A program made the position numbers and the translations under genes. A stretch of 64,000 bases of DNA from Methylophilales bacterium HTCC2181 (GTDB lineage Bacteria > Pseudomonadota > Gammaproteobacteria > Burkholderiales > Methylophilaceae): the NCBI GenBank assembly GCA_000168995.1, contig AAUX01000001.1, forward strand, positions 310,001-374,000. The letters run 5' to 3'. The number at the start of each line of letters is the position of its first letter. Positions within the stretch are counted from its first letter, which is position 1. Shown here piece after piece: positions 9,447-17,993 of the stretch. The notes beneath the pieces are model-generated. The model was not told where the DNA came from. It saw only the letters and a program-made list of their open reading frames with translations, and did not search any database.

Positions 9447-10328
9447 ATGAAAAAATATTACTGGGCTGGCCTGATCCTCTGCGCGCAACTTTCGTACGCA
9501 GGGCTATTTGAGGACGAAGAAGCAAGAAAAAAACTTAATAGCATTCAAGACCAGCTCAATAATATACAAGGTAATATCCAGAGTAATATTGATGCAAAAG
9601 TCACTCAGGCACTAAAAAATCAAAATCCCCTGAAAATCCAAAATGCATTAACTCAAATGCAAGACCGGCTAGATAAGTTAAGGGGTGAAATTGAAGTTTT
9701 ACAATTTCAGCTAAACAATTCTCAGGAAAGAGAAAAGATCTTATATCAGGACATAGATGATCGAATAACTACCCTAGAAAACAACCCCCAAACAGCACCC
9801 TCTGACACCAAGGAGTTTGTAGATCAGAGCATGCCTCCCTCTACAAATATTGAAGCCCTACAAAACGACATCATTGATGAGCCCAATCCTGCGGTGGAAG
9901 AAAGTCCGATAGCTACTGAGGTGCCCCCGCTGATTGATAAGAACATTGAAGTAGCTGCTTACGATGAAGCTAATGCATTATTGCGAGCGACAAAATATCA
10001 AGAAGCATTTATTGCATTTGATCGCTTTATAAGTGCCTACCCAAAAGCAGAAAAAATTGCTGAAGCTAAATATAATCTTGGTTATGCTCAATTTGCCCTC
10101 AAAAATTATAATGCTGCGATTAAGACCTATTCTAAGGTTATAGAGCTTCATGTTGACAGTGCAATTGTTCCTGAGAGCATGTACGGCATTGCCAATTGCG
10201 AAATACAACTGGCTAAAATTGGAAATGCTAAGAAAACATTAAGAGATTTAATGCAAAGATTTCCAAATGCTGAAATTATTCCAAAGGCCAAAACAAGGTT
10301 AAAGGCTTTGGAATCGATTAATCTGTAA
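9447..10328 (+). CDS. cpoB: Cell division coordinator CpoB (YbgF)
   Basis: 293 residues. A signal peptide (about residues 1-18, ending near LSYAG) precedes a coiled-coil trimerisation region (about residues 25-110) and three C-terminal TPR-like repeats (about 170-290; ANALLRATKYQEAFIAFDRFI and following). CpoB is periplasmic and links Tol-Pal to PBP1B during septation. It is the last gene of the tol-pal block, 27 bp after pal. Confidence 0.93.
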   Translation: MKKYYWAGLILCAQLSYAGLFEDEEARKKLNSIQDQLNNIQGNIQSNIDAKVTQALKNQNPLKIQNALTQMQDRLDKLRGEIEVLQFQLNNSQEREKILYQDIDDRITTLENNPQTAPSDTKEFVDQSMPPSTNIEALQNDIIDEPNPAVEESPIATEVPPLIDKNIEVAAYDEANALLRATKYQEAFIAFDRFISAYPKAEKIAEAKYNLGYAQFALKNYNAAIKTYSKVIELHVDSAIVPESMYGIANCEIQLAKIGNAKKTLRDLMQRFPNAEIIPKAKTRLKALESINL

Positions 10329-10336
10329 CCTGAATA

Positions 10337-10987
10337 GTGGTTAAATCACAAACACTTAAAATCAATGAAATTTTTTATTCACTTCAGGGTGAATCATCCC
10401 GTATTGGACTACCAACAATTTTTATAAGACTTACAGGCTGCCCTATGCGGTGCAATTATTGTGATACGGCCTATGCCTTTCATGAAGGAAAAAATTTATC
10501 CATTGATGCAATTATTGAGGAAATTAAGCAGTACGATACTAATTTTATTACCGTAACTGGCGGTGAACCATTGGCACAAAGAAATTGCTATAGTCTTTTG
10601 GATCAATTATGTAGTTTAGGATATAACGTTTCTCTTGAGACAGGAGGAGCCCTATCCATTAATGAGGTTCACGAAAATGTGAAAATTATTCTTGATATTA
10701 AGACCCCTGGGTCCGGCGAATCAGAAAATAATCATTGGGATAATCTACCGTTAATTAAGCAAAAAGACGAAATAAAAATGGTTATAACAAACCAAGAAGA
10801 CTATGAATGGTCAAAAAACATCATTCAAGAAAAAGGACTTTATCTTAATTATGATATTTTATTTTCTCCCTCTTTTGGGCAGTTAGAACCTAGCCAATTA
10901 GCAGACTGGATTTTGCAGGATAATTTGAAGGTGAGAATGCAGGTCCAACTTCACAAGATTGTATGGGGTGAAAAAAAAGGTGTCTAA
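10337..10987 (+). CDS. queE: 7-carboxy-7-deazaguanine synthase QueE
   Basis: 216 residues of the radical SAM superfamily. The cluster-binding cysteines are Cys35, Cys39 and Cys42 (CxxxCxxC in [12 protein letters not shown]). The VTGGEPLAQ motif is the GGEP SAM-binding element. QueE makes the deazaguanine ring intermediate in preQ0/queuosine synthesis. The frame starts at GTG 10337. It overlaps queC, the next pathway enzyme. Confidence 0.95.
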   Translation: MVKSQTLKINEIFYSLQGESSRIGLPTIFIRLTGCPMRCNYCDTAYAFHEGKNLSIDAIIEEIKQYDTNFITVTGGEPLAQRNCYSLLDQLCSLGYNVSLETGGALSINEVHENVKIILDIKTPGSGESENNHWDNLPLIKQKDEIKMVITNQEDYEWSKNIIQEKGLYLNYDILFSPSFGQLEPSQLADWILQDNLKVRMQVQLHKIVWGEKKGV

Positions 10988-11654
10988 ATCTGCAGTAATT
11001 CTTTTGTCTGGAGGCCTAGATTCAGCAACGGTTTTAGCTATTGCAAAGGCAGAGGGATACCAATGCTACGCCATGAATATTAATTATCAGCAACGCCATA
11101 GCGCAGAACTGAAGTATGCGAAACGCCTTGCTCATCATTATGATGTAGAAGAATATAAGGTTGTAGACATAGATTTGAGCTGGTTGACGGGGTCCTCACT
11201 TACTAATAAGTCGATGATTATCCCACAGAGCGCTTCTGAAGGAATTCCCTCAACATACGTCCCTGCTAGAAATACTATCATGATGACCTTGGCACTAGCA
11301 TGGGCAGAAACCATCAAGAGCCAAGCAATTTTCATTGGGGTTAATGCAATTGATTATTCCGGGTACCCTGATTGCAGGGAAGAATATATTAAAAGCTTTG
11401 AAGTGATGGCAAATTTAGCTACCAAAACAGGAGTAGAGGGGTCAAGAATAACAATTCATGCTCCTTTAATTCATTTAGATAAGGCAGAAATTATAAGCCT
11501 CGGAATACAAAAAGGACTGGACTATAGCAAAACAGTTTCTTGTTACCAAGCTACAGAAGAGGGCCACGCTTGCGGCAAATGTGATTCATGCAGATTGAGA
11601 AGAGAGGGATTTGAAAAGCTGGGTGTGGCAGATCCTACTTTATACGTAAGGTAA
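10980..11654 (+). CDS. queC: 7-cyano-7-deazaguanine synthase QueC
   Basis: About 224 residues of the PP-loop ATPase family. The ATP pyrophosphatase motif is SGGLDSAT near the N-terminus and the zinc site is the C-terminal CxxCxxC region (HACGKCDSC). QueC converts carboxy-deazaguanine to preQ0. The start is uncertain: GTG 10980 gives the usual N-terminus [14 protein letters not shown] 10968 and TTG 10959 are in frame upstream. All overlap queE, so the pair is translationally coupled. Other queuosine genes are not in the window. Confidence 0.94.
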   Translation: MSKSAVILLSGGLDSATVLAIAKAEGYQCYAMNINYQQRHSAELKYAKRLAHHYDVEEYKVVDIDLSWLTGSSLTNKSMIIPQSASEGIPSTYVPARNTIMMTLALAWAETIKSQAIFIGVNAIDYSGYPDCREEYIKSFEVMANLATKTGVEGSRITIHAPLIHLDKAEIISLGIQKGLDYSKTVSCYQATEEGHACGKCDSCRLRREGFEKLGVADPTLYVR

Positions 11655-11699
11655 AACTCATGCATAGCTATCTTTAACATAGGTCGAATCATATAAAAC

Positions 11700-11729
11700 T
11701 TGCCAAAACCATCTAAAGTAGCGTAAAAT
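11700..11729 (+). promoter_or_regulatory. Predicted sigma-70 promoter of the rpsP operon
   Basis: TTGCCA (11700-11705), an 18-bp spacer and TAAAAT (11724-11729) lie 47 bp before the rpsP start. The 122-bp gap after queC holds no terminator that I can see. Confidence 0.6.
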
Positions 11730-11776
11730 TTCGCCCTTTCTGTACAAAAAAATATTTTAATAACAAGAGAACATAT

Positions 11777-12346
11777 ATGGTAATCATTAGACTTTCAAGA
11801 AGTGGATCGAAGAAAAGACCTTACTTCAATGTAGTGGTGGCAGATTCAAAAAAAAGAAGAGACGGCCGCTTCATAGAGCGAGTAGGGTTTTATAATCCTG
11901 GCGCAAACCAAGGATCAGAGGCATTAAGACTTGATACGGACCGCATTTCATACTGGCAAGGCCACGGTGCATTATTGTCTGAAACAGTCGGAAGGATCGT
12001 AAAGCTTCACACTAAAGGCCCTGAAGGCTTGGAAGCAATGAAGAAAAAAGATTTAGATAAGGCTGCAGCAAAGAAAGCAAAGAAAGCAGCAGTTAAAGCT
12101 GAAGAGTTAGCAGCAGCAGCAGAGGCAGCTCCAGCAGCGGAAGAAGCTCCAGCAGCGGAAGAAGCTCCAGCAGCGGAAGAAGCTCCAGCAGCAGAGGCAG
12201 CTCCAGCAGCGGAAGAAGCTCCAGCAGCAGAGGCAGCTCCAGCAGCGGAAGAAGCTCCAGCAGCAGAGGCAGCCCCAGCAGCGGAAGAAGCTCCAGCAGC
12301 AGAGGCAGCCCCAGCAGCAGAGGCAGCTCCAGCGGAAGATAAGTAG
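11777..12346 (+). CDS. rpsP: 30S ribosomal protein S16 with a long Ala/Pro/Glu repeat tail
   Basis: 189 residues, about twice the usual S16 length (80-90). Residues 1 to about 82 are a normal S16 ([41 protein letters not shown]). A Lys/Ala linker (about 88-108) then leads into eleven hexapeptide units PAAE-E/A-A and a PAEDK end. S16 is an assembly protein of the 30S body. The tail is strongly acidic and probably disordered. First gene of rpsP-rimM-trmD-rplS. Confidence 0.96.
   Translation: MVIIRLSRSGSKKRPYFNVVVADSKKRRDGRFIERVGFYNPGANQGSEALRLDTDRISYWQGHGALLSETVGRIVKLHTKGPEGLEAMKKKDLDKAAAKKAKKAAVKAEELAAAAEAAPAAEEAPAAEEAPAAEEAPAAEAAPAAEEAPAAEAAPAAEEAPAAEAAPAAEEAPAAEAAPAAEAAPAEDK
12127..12335 (+). 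repeat. Tandem 18-bp coding repeat in the rpsP tail
   Basis: About eleven 18-bp units encode PAAEEA or PAAEAA. The two variants differ at a few positions (gcggaagaa versus gcagaggca) and largely alternate, which suggests duplication of a 36-bp double unit. It is in frame throughout, so copy-number change in steps of 18 bp would keep the gene intact. Confidence 0.95.
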
Positions 12347-12376
12347 AGATTACGGATAATCTCTCCATCGAAAGCA

Positions 12377-12880
12377 ATGGAAGATGATGTAGTCATTATG
12401 GGGAAAATTGTTGGGCCTCATGGCATCAAAGGATGGCTAAAAGTACATCCTTTTACAGAAGAGATAGGAACGCTGAGTAATTACCCTCAATGGCTTATAT
12501 CAAAAGATGAAAAGCATTGGGTTGGCCATAAAGTTGAAACTGCGACAGTTAAAGATAAAACGTTGCTTGTCAAATTGGTGGGAATAGATGACCGAAATGG
12601 ATCTGATAGCGTCAATAAAAATATGGTTGGCATATTGAAAGAAGAGTTACCTAAATTAGACGCAGACACTTATTACTGGTCTGATTTGATAGGTTTGGAT
12701 GTACAGAATGAAGCTGGATATTATTTTGGTAGCATACAAACAATGATGGAAACAGGGTCAAACGATGTGATGGTAATTAAAGGTGAAAGAGAATTTTTGA
12801 TACCATACTTGCCTGATGTAATTATAAAAGTAGATCTCGAGGCTAAAAAAGTTTTAGTTGATTGGGATGAAAATTACTAA
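12377..12880 (+). CDS. rimM: Ribosome maturation factor RimM
   Basis: 167 residues. The N-terminal RimM domain shows IMGKIVGPHGIKGWLKVHPFT, and the C-terminal PRC-barrel domain has YYWSDLIGLDV and EFLIPYLPDVI. RimM binds S19 and helps mature the 30S head. It follows rpsP after 30 bp and its end overlaps the start of trmD, the classic rpsP-rimM-trmD-rplS order. Confidence 0.96.
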   Translation: MEDDVVIMGKIVGPHGIKGWLKVHPFTEEIGTLSNYPQWLISKDEKHWVGHKVETATVKDKTLLVKLVGIDDRNGSDSVNKNMVGILKEELPKLDADTYYWSDLIGLDVQNEAGYYFGSIQTMMETGSNDVMVIKGEREFLIPYLPDVIIKVDLEAKKVLVDWDENY

Positions 12881-13649
12881 ATCGTTATTTAGATTTGATT
12901 TAGTTACATTGATGCCCGAGATGTTTCAAGCATTAACTGATTTTGGAGTGACTGGTAGAGCATTTAAGTCTGGTGTGATTGAAATGCATGTTTGCAATCC
13001 GAGAGAGTTTGCAAAGGATGCTCATAACACTATAGATGATAAATCGTACGGTGGTGGTCCAGGAATGTTGATGATGGTAGAGCCATTGGTAAAGGCTATT
13101 GAGTTTATAAAAGAGAAGCAGCATAAAAAAGGGTTGAAAGGCGCTAAGGTAGTTCATATGACCCCGAGGGGTAAGTCATTGGATCACCAATTAGTAAGAG
13201 AATTGTTAAAAGAAGACTCATTAATTATTATTGCCAGTCGATACGAAGGTGTTGATGAAAGAATTAACGACTGGGTAGATGAAGAAATATCGGTAGGAGA
13301 TTATGTTATGAGTGGGGGTGAATTGCCAGCCATGACATTAATGGATTGTATGATTAGGCAATTACCTGGAGTTTTAAATGATGATGAATCAGCGAATCAG
13401 GATTCATTTGTGGACGGATTATTAGATCATCCTCATTTTACAAGACCAGAGCTTTATAGAGGGCTTAAGGTTCCTGAGGTTTTAATGTCAGGTGACCATG
13501 AAAAAATAAGAATATGGCGACTGAAAGAATCGCTAAGAGAAACTTGGACTAAACGTCCAGATTTGTTGGCCGAAAGGTTGTTGACGAAAGAGGAGTCTCG
13601 ACTGCTACAAGAAGTTAAAAGAGAGCAGGAACAAGACCCTTATAACTAA
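12867..13649 (+). CDS. trmD: tRNA (guanine-37-N1) methyltransferase TrmD
   Basis: About 260 residues of the SPOUT class. The fold markers are FDLVTLMPEMF at the N-terminus, SYGGGPGMLMM, ASRYEGVDERI and the SAM-knot segment EEISVGDYVMSGGELPA. TrmD makes m1G37, which prevents +1 frameshifting. ATG 12867 is preferred over TTG 12858 because it sits closer to the family N-terminus. It overlaps rimM by 14 bp. Confidence 0.96.
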   Translation: MKITKSLFRFDLVTLMPEMFQALTDFGVTGRAFKSGVIEMHVCNPREFAKDAHNTIDDKSYGGGPGMLMMVEPLVKAIEFIKEKQHKKGLKGAKVVHMTPRGKSLDHQLVRELLKEDSLIIIASRYEGVDERINDWVDEEISVGDYVMSGGELPAMTLMDCMIRQLPGVLNDDESANQDSFVDGLLDHPHFTRPELYRGLKVPEVLMSGDHEKIRIWRLKESLRETWTKRPDLLAERLLTKEESRLLQEVKREQEQDPYN

Positions 13650-13658
13650 AAGGAATAA

Positions 13659-14141
13659 ATGATGGCGAATATTATAGAAACATTAGAGAATGAAGAAATT
13701 GCACGACTTGGAAAGAAAATTCCAAAGTTTGCACCTGGAGATACACTTTCTGTTGGAGTAAACGTTGTTGAAGGAACAAGGTCTAGGGTTCAGTTATTTG
13801 AGGGAGTGGTTATTTCAAGACGAAATCGTGGACTCAATTCATCATTCATAGTAAGAAAAATTTCCTCAGGTGAAGGTGTCGAAAGAACATTTCAGCTTCA
13901 TTCTCCCCAAATAGAAAGCATTGAAGTAAAAAGACGTGGTGATGTTAAAAGAGCTAAGCTATTTTATCTTCGCGACCTCTCAGGCAAGTCTGCTCGTATT
14001 AAAGAAAGGCTTAAAGTGCGTCCAAGCGATAGTGAATTTGAAACTATCCCAGAGGGGACAGCTCCGACCCCAGTAGAGGCTCCATTAGAAGATATGGCCC
14101 CAGTAGAGGCTCCAGTAGTAGAAGAAAAATCTGCTGAATAG
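13659..14141 (+). CDS. rplS: 50S ribosomal protein L19 with an acidic C-terminal tail
   Basis: 160 residues (ATG 13659 or the adjacent ATG 13662). Residues up to about 120 form a normal L19 ([59 protein letters not shown]). The last 35-40 residues are an extra Pro/Glu/Ala-rich tail with repeated PVEAP elements. L19 lies at the 30S-50S interface. A strong terminator follows. Confidence 0.95.
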   Translation: MMANIIETLENEEIARLGKKIPKFAPGDTLSVGVNVVEGTRSRVQLFEGVVISRRNRGLNSSFIVRKISSGEGVERTFQLHSPQIESIEVKRRGDVKRAKLFYLRDLSGKSARIKERLKVRPSDSEFETIPEGTAPTPVEAPLEDMAPVEAPVVEEKSAE

Positions 14142-14160
14142 ACAATTCATAAAGTATGTT

Positions 14161-14189
14161 AAAAGCCCCAAATTTTGGGGCTTTTTTTT
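14161..14189 (+). terminator. Rho-independent terminator after rplS
   Basis: A GCCCC/GGGGC stem with an AAATTTT-type loop region is flanked by AAAA and a run of eight T. It ends the rpsP operon. Confidence 0.92.
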
Positions 14190-14298
14190 AACTTTCTTTT
14201 CTTTGATATTTAATTTAGAAAATCAATGAAATCCAGGTCGAATAGATTTAGAATAAAAAGAATGCATAAATCACACACACACATAAGGTAAATCTTAA

Positions 14299-15186
14299 TT
14301 GCATCAAAAAATTATTGATGATTTTATTGACCATTTATGGCTTGAAGATGGGTTGTCTAAAAATACGCTAAATAGTTATCGCTTTGATTTGATAATTTTC
14401 GATAGCTGGCTTGGCGAGCAAAAAAAAATAGCTATGATGGATGTTTCTGAATTAGAAATACAAGAATTTTTAGCTTTTAAATTTCCATCATCAAAATCAA
14501 GGAGCATATCTCGGCTTTTGGCAACCTTAAGAAGGTTTTTTCGCTATCAGCTCAGGGAGAAAAAAATTCAAAAAGACCCAACACTTAAAATTCAAACACC
14601 AAAAATTCCCAAATCATTACCAAAGTCATTGAGCGAAGAGGAGGTGGAAAGTCTTTTAGATGCACCTAACCTAGATTCATCTTCCGGCTTAAGAGACAGA
14701 TCTATGTTGGAGTTGCTATATGCTTGTGGCTTAAGAGTAACGGAGTTGGTCGATATTCAATTAACGGAAGTTATTCTTAGTGATGGCGTTATTAGGGTGA
14801 CTGGTAAGGGCTCTAAAACAAGACTGGTACCAATGGGAGAGGAAGCGGTAGATTGGATAAAAAAATATATTGCTGAAGCGCGGGATGATATTTTAAGAAA
14901 AAAAACATCTAAATTCTTATTTGTTACTAACCGAGGAGGAGCAATGACGCGGCAGGCTTTTTGGTATGTAATAAAAAAATATGCCGTAATTGCTAATATC
15001 AATAAACCAATGTCACCCCATATCTTGCGTCATGCATTTGCAACCCATTTAATTAATCATGGAGCAGACTTAAGAGTGGTGCAAATGTTATTAGGCCACA
15101 CAGATATTTCCACAACACAAATTTATACTCATGTGGCAAGGGAGAGATTAAAAAAAATTCACCAAGAACACCATCCGAGAGGGTAG
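14299..15186 (+). CDS. xerD: Tyrosine recombinase XerD
   Basis: 295 residues, the usual XerC/D size. The catalytic set is complete: Arg146 (CGLRVTEL), Lys170 (VTGKGSKTR), His241 and Arg244 (HILRHAFATH), His267 (LLGHTDISTT) and Tyr276 (IYTHV). XerD with XerC resolves chromosome dimers at dif under FtsK control. XerD rather than XerC is inferred from HILRHAFATHLINHGADLRVVQMLLGH. The start is TTG 14299; no ATG lies near it. It abuts folB tail to tail. Confidence 0.92.
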   Translation: MHQKIIDDFIDHLWLEDGLSKNTLNSYRFDLIIFDSWLGEQKKIAMMDVSELEIQEFLAFKFPSSKSRSISRLLATLRRFFRYQLREKKIQKDPTLKIQTPKIPKSLPKSLSEEEVESLLDAPNLDSSSGLRDRSMLELLYACGLRVTELVDIQLTEVILSDGVIRVTGKGSKTRLVPMGEEAVDWIKKYIAEARDDILRKKTSKFLFVTNRGGAMTRQAFWYVIKKYAVIANINKPMSPHILRHAFATHLINHGADLRVVQMLLGHTDISTTQIYTHVARERLKKIHQEHHPRG

Positions 15187-15534
15187 TTAGCGCTTTAAAA
15201 TAACACCAACGAAGTCTGTACTCGGTAGTATCTTGTTTTTTGCAATTTTTAATTCAATAGCTTTAATAGCAAATTGTCTCTTGATAGTTGAGACAATTTC
15301 TTCACCTAGTGATTCTAATAATTTGTAGCTATGATTATCACCAATTGTTACGATAATCTTCTCAATTTGGGCATAATCTAATGTCTCATCAATATCATCA
15401 GAATCGAATGGTGAATGTTTTTTGAGCTCAATATCAATATCGATATGTAGATTTTGATAGTGCTCCCTCTCAAAATCTGGGACACCAATCTTAGTTTTTA
15501 TCTGTAGGCCGTGAAGAAAAATATAGTTAGACAT
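15187..15534 (-). CDS. folB: Dihydroneopterin aldolase FolB
   Basis: 115 residues of the FolB tetrahydrobiopterin fold. Typical segments are IFLHGLQIKTKIGVPDFER at the N-terminus, LDYAQIEKIIVTI in the middle and KLLESLGEEIV. The enzyme cleaves dihydroneopterin in folate synthesis. It is divergent from plsY with a 35-bp gap and convergent with xerD with no gap, an arrangement near plsY and tsaD that is common in Betaproteobacteria. Confidence 0.93.
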   Translation of the reverse strand: MSNYIFLHGLQIKTKIGVPDFEREHYQNLHIDIDIELKKHSPFDSDDIDETLDYAQIEKIIVTIGDNHSYKLLESLGEEIVSTIKRQFAIKAIELKIAKNKILPSTDFVGVILKR

Positions 15535-15569
15535 GAAGGCGTAGGCTTTTTGAAATATAATGATCCTAT

Positions 15570-16157
15570 ATGATAAATCAAATTCTTTTTGTTGCCATTG
15601 CTTATTTAATTGGCTCCCTGTCTTTTGGCATTTTAGCGAGTAAAATTTTTAGCATTTCCGACCCAAGAACTATGGGATCAAAAAACCCTGGGGCGACCAA
15701 TGTGTTTCGAACAGGCAACAAATATGCTGCTATCTTCACCTTGCTTGGTGATATGTTAAAAGCGACTATGGTAGTAGCCCCGGCAATCGCTTACGATATA
15801 TCAGGCTTAGAATTAGTAGTGATTTCGCTGGCCGTTCTGCTCGGCCATGTATTCCCAATCTACCATAAGTTTAGGGGTGGAAAAGGTGTAGCGACTGCTT
15901 TAGGGATCCTGTTTGCAATTAATTGGGTCTTAGCGCTTATAGTTTTATTTGTTTGGCTTGTAATATTTTTGTTATTTAGGTATTCGTCTCTTGCGGCGAT
16001 TATTTCATCATTGGCTGCACCATTGATCGCATACTTTCTTAATCAAGGCCAAACTATTGTCATTATTGCTGGCTTAGTCGCATTGCTAATAGTGTATCGG
16101 CATCAAAGCAACATAAAAAATCTTTTGGATGGCAGGGAATCACGCTTTAAAAAGTAA
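15570..16157 (+). CDS. plsY: Glycerol-3-phosphate acyltransferase PlsY
   Basis: 195 residues with about five membrane spans. The three PlsY motifs are visible: SLSFGILASK, GSKNPGATNVFRTGNK (motif 2) and HVFPIYHKFRGGKGVATALG (motif with the GGKGVAT core). PlsY transfers the acyl group from acyl-phosphate to glycerol-3-phosphate in the inner membrane. It ends one base before the stop of the convergent tsaD. Confidence 0.96.
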   Translation: MINQILFVAIAYLIGSLSFGILASKIFSISDPRTMGSKNPGATNVFRTGNKYAAIFTLLGDMLKATMVVAPAIAYDISGLELVVISLAVLLGHVFPIYHKFRGGKGVATALGILFAINWVLALIVLFVWLVIFLLFRYSSLAAIISSLAAPLIAYFLNQGQTIVIIAGLVALLIVYRHQSNIKNLLDGRESRFKK

Positions 16158-16158
16158 G

Positions 16159-17163
16159 TTATATTTCGTTTAAGCGCCACCTTGGCATAACACTAAAACG
16201 ATAGTCAGTTTTTTTAGAAAGTTTAAATCTTAAAGACCCTGCTAAAGCAATCATGGCTCCATTGTCGGTGCAAAACTCTAACGATGGAAAAAAAACCCGA
16301 TAGTTATTTTTTTTGGATGAAGCAGTTAGCTTGTCTCTTAGTTGTATGTTGGCCCCAACTCCCCCAGAAACAACTATTTTATCTAGATTTAAGTGATTCA
16401 TAGCTTTAATCGTTTTGTGAATTAATACCTCGGTGATTGACTCTTGAAAGCTTGCTGCAATATTAGCTTTTATCTGATCTGTAAGTTGTGTTTGTTTTTT
16501 TACTAAGGTTAATACAGCAGTTTTTAAGCCGCTAAAACTAAAATCAAAGTCTTTGCTATGCATCATAGGCTTAGGAAGATTAAATATAGGAGATCCTGAT
16601 TCAGCCAGCTTCGATAATGCAGCTCCACCGGGATATCCAAGACCCAGAAGTTGTGCAGTTTTATCAAAGGCTTCACCTGCCGCATCATCGAGTGTATCTC
16701 CAATAATGTCATATTGTCCTATGTTTTTAACATGTATGATTTGGGTATGGCCACCGGAGACCAGTAAGGCTAAAAAAGGAAATTCCGGCTTATCATCTTC
16801 TAGCATGGGGGCTAAAAGATGGCCCTCCAAGTGATGAATTGGAATGCTGGGGATGCCTAGCGCACACGATAATGCTTCTGCAACGCTGCTTCCAACCAAC
16901 AGTGCTCCAGACAGACCTGGGCCTGCCGTATAGGCGACAGCATCAATTTGATGTCTTGCGATACCTGTTTGTATTAATAGTTGCTGTATGAGTGGAATAA
17001 TAAAGCGTATGTGATCCCTAGAGGCTAATTCTGGGACAACACCTCCATAATCTTTGTGCAGTTCAATTTGGGAATGAAGCGTATGGCCAAGCAATCCTCT
17101 ATTATCATCGTAAAGAGCGATACCAGTTTCATCACATGATGTCTCTATTCCTAGAACAAGCAT
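16159..17163 (-). CDS. tsaD: tRNA threonylcarbamoyladenosine transferase TsaD
   Basis: 334 residues of the Kae1/TsaD ASKHA family. The N-terminal [16 protein letters not shown], the metal-binding HHLEGH box near residues 110-115, and [16 protein letters not shown] are diagnostic. It installs t6A37 in ANN-decoding tRNAs together with TsaB, TsaC and TsaE. It is divergent from rpsU, an arrangement conserved in many Proteobacteria. Confidence 0.97.
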   Translation of the reverse strand: MLVLGIETSCDETGIALYDDNRGLLGHTLHSQIELHKDYGGVVPELASRDHIRFIIPLIQQLLIQTGIARHQIDAVAYTAGPGLSGALLVGSSVAEALSCALGIPSIPIHHLEGHLLAPMLEDDKPEFPFLALLVSGGHTQIIHVKNIGQYDIIGDTLDDAAGEAFDKTAQLLGLGYPGGAALSKLAESGSPIFNLPKPMMHSKDFDFSFSGLKTAVLTLVKKQTQLTDQIKANIAASFQESITEVLIHKTIKAMNHLNLDKIVVSGGVGANIQLRDKLTASSKKNNYRVFFPSLEFCTDNGAMIALAGSLRFKLSKKTDYRFSVMPRWRLNEI

Positions 17164-17179
17164 TATTTACTTAAATTGG

Positions 17180-17208
17180 TTGAAAAAAATGAATATTAGC
17201 ATTAAAAT
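17180..17208 (+). promoter_or_regulatory. Predicted sigma-70 promoter of the rpsU-dnaG-rpoD operon
   Basis: TTGAAA (17180-17185), a 17-bp spacer and TAAAAT (17203-17208) lie in the tsaD-rpsU divergent gap, about 70 bp before rpsU. The gap holds no other clear element. Confidence 0.65.
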
Positions 17209-17278
17209 GATCGCCTTTTCATGGGTAGTATAGTTTATGCTACTAAATTGAAGTTTTAACAATTATAGAGATTATTTG

Positions 17279-17491
17279 ATGTCAACAATTAAAGTTAAAG
17301 AGAATGAGCCATTTGATGTTGCCCTAAGAAGATTTAAGCGTCTGATAGAAAAAACAGGCCTAATTAACGATCTTAGAGCGCGTGAGTTTTACGAAAAACC
17401 AACATGGGAAAGAAAGCGTAAAGCTGCTGCTGCGGTAAAAAGACAATACCGTAGGCTCAGAAATCAAATGCTTCCTCCAAAATTGTATTAA
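17279..17491 (+). CDS. rpsU: 30S ribosomal protein S21
   Basis: 70 residues when started at ATG 17279 (TTG 17276 lies just before it). The sequence is a standard S21: [38 protein letters not shown]21 helps the 30S subunit base-pair with mRNA. It is first gene of the macromolecular synthesis operon rpsU-yqeY-dnaG-rpoD. Confidence 0.97.
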   Translation: MSTIKVKENEPFDVALRRFKRLIEKTGLINDLRAREFYEKPTWERKRKAAAAVKRQYRRLRNQMLPPKLY

Positions 17492-17497
17492 AAAATA

Positions 17498-17944
17498 ATG
17501 TCCTTAAAAGAAACAATTAATGAGGACATGAAAAATGCCATGCGCAGTAAAGACACTGCGCTACTCGGAACAATAAGGCTTCTTCAAGCCGCAATCAAAC
17601 AGAAAGAAGTGGACGAAAGAATTGACCTTGATGATTCCACCATCATTCCCATCATTGAAAAAATGTTAAAACAAAGAAATGACTCTATTGATGCTTTCAA
17701 GAAAGCAGAAAGAGCTGATCTTGTCTTAAAAGAAGAGTTTGAAGTGAGTGTCTTAAAAGGTTACATGCCTGAGCAAATGAATTTGTCAGATGTTCAGTCC
17801 GTAATAGACGATGTAATTAAAGAGGTAGGTGCTAGCTCAATGAAAGATATGGGCCCAGTGATGGCGAAGGTTAAAGAGAAGCTGGCTGGAAAAGCAGACA
17901 TGGCTGCAGTATCAAAAATTATTAAAGCTAAGTTAGCGTCATAG
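17498..17944 (+). CDS. yqeY: GatB/YqeY-domain protein
   Basis: 148 residues, the full length of YqeY proteins. The domain resembles the tail of GatB, which binds tRNA (MKNAMRSKDTALLGTIRLLQAAIKQKEVDE at the N-terminus; MGPVMAKVKEKLAGKADMAAVSKIIKAKL at the C-terminus). A precise function is not established. It lies 6 bp after rpsU and 49 bp before dnaG, its usual place in Betaproteobacteria. Confidence 0.93.
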   Translation: MSLKETINEDMKNAMRSKDTALLGTIRLLQAAIKQKEVDERIDLDDSTIIPIIEKMLKQRNDSIDAFKKAERADLVLKEEFEVSVLKGYMPEQMNLSDVQSVIDDVIKEVGASSMKDMGPVMAKVKEKLAGKADMAAVSKIIKAKLAS

Positions 17945-17993
17945 CACCATCGTAATTCATACATATATACTCTGAATCGTATAATATTAAATA

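Noticed and set aside
12127-12335. Regular repeats considered as a CRISPR-like array
   Set aside because: Units are contiguous, without spacers, and in frame inside rpsP. No array with spacers or cas gene was found in the window.
12007-12396. Long reverse-strand ORFs of Ala/Ser or Leu/Pro repeats opposite rpsP
   Set aside because: They are antisense shadows of the 18-bp coding repeat; the + strand S16 frame explains them.
14270-14283. CA dinucleotide run before xerD
   Set aside because: Only about five units; too short to treat as a microsatellite with a role.
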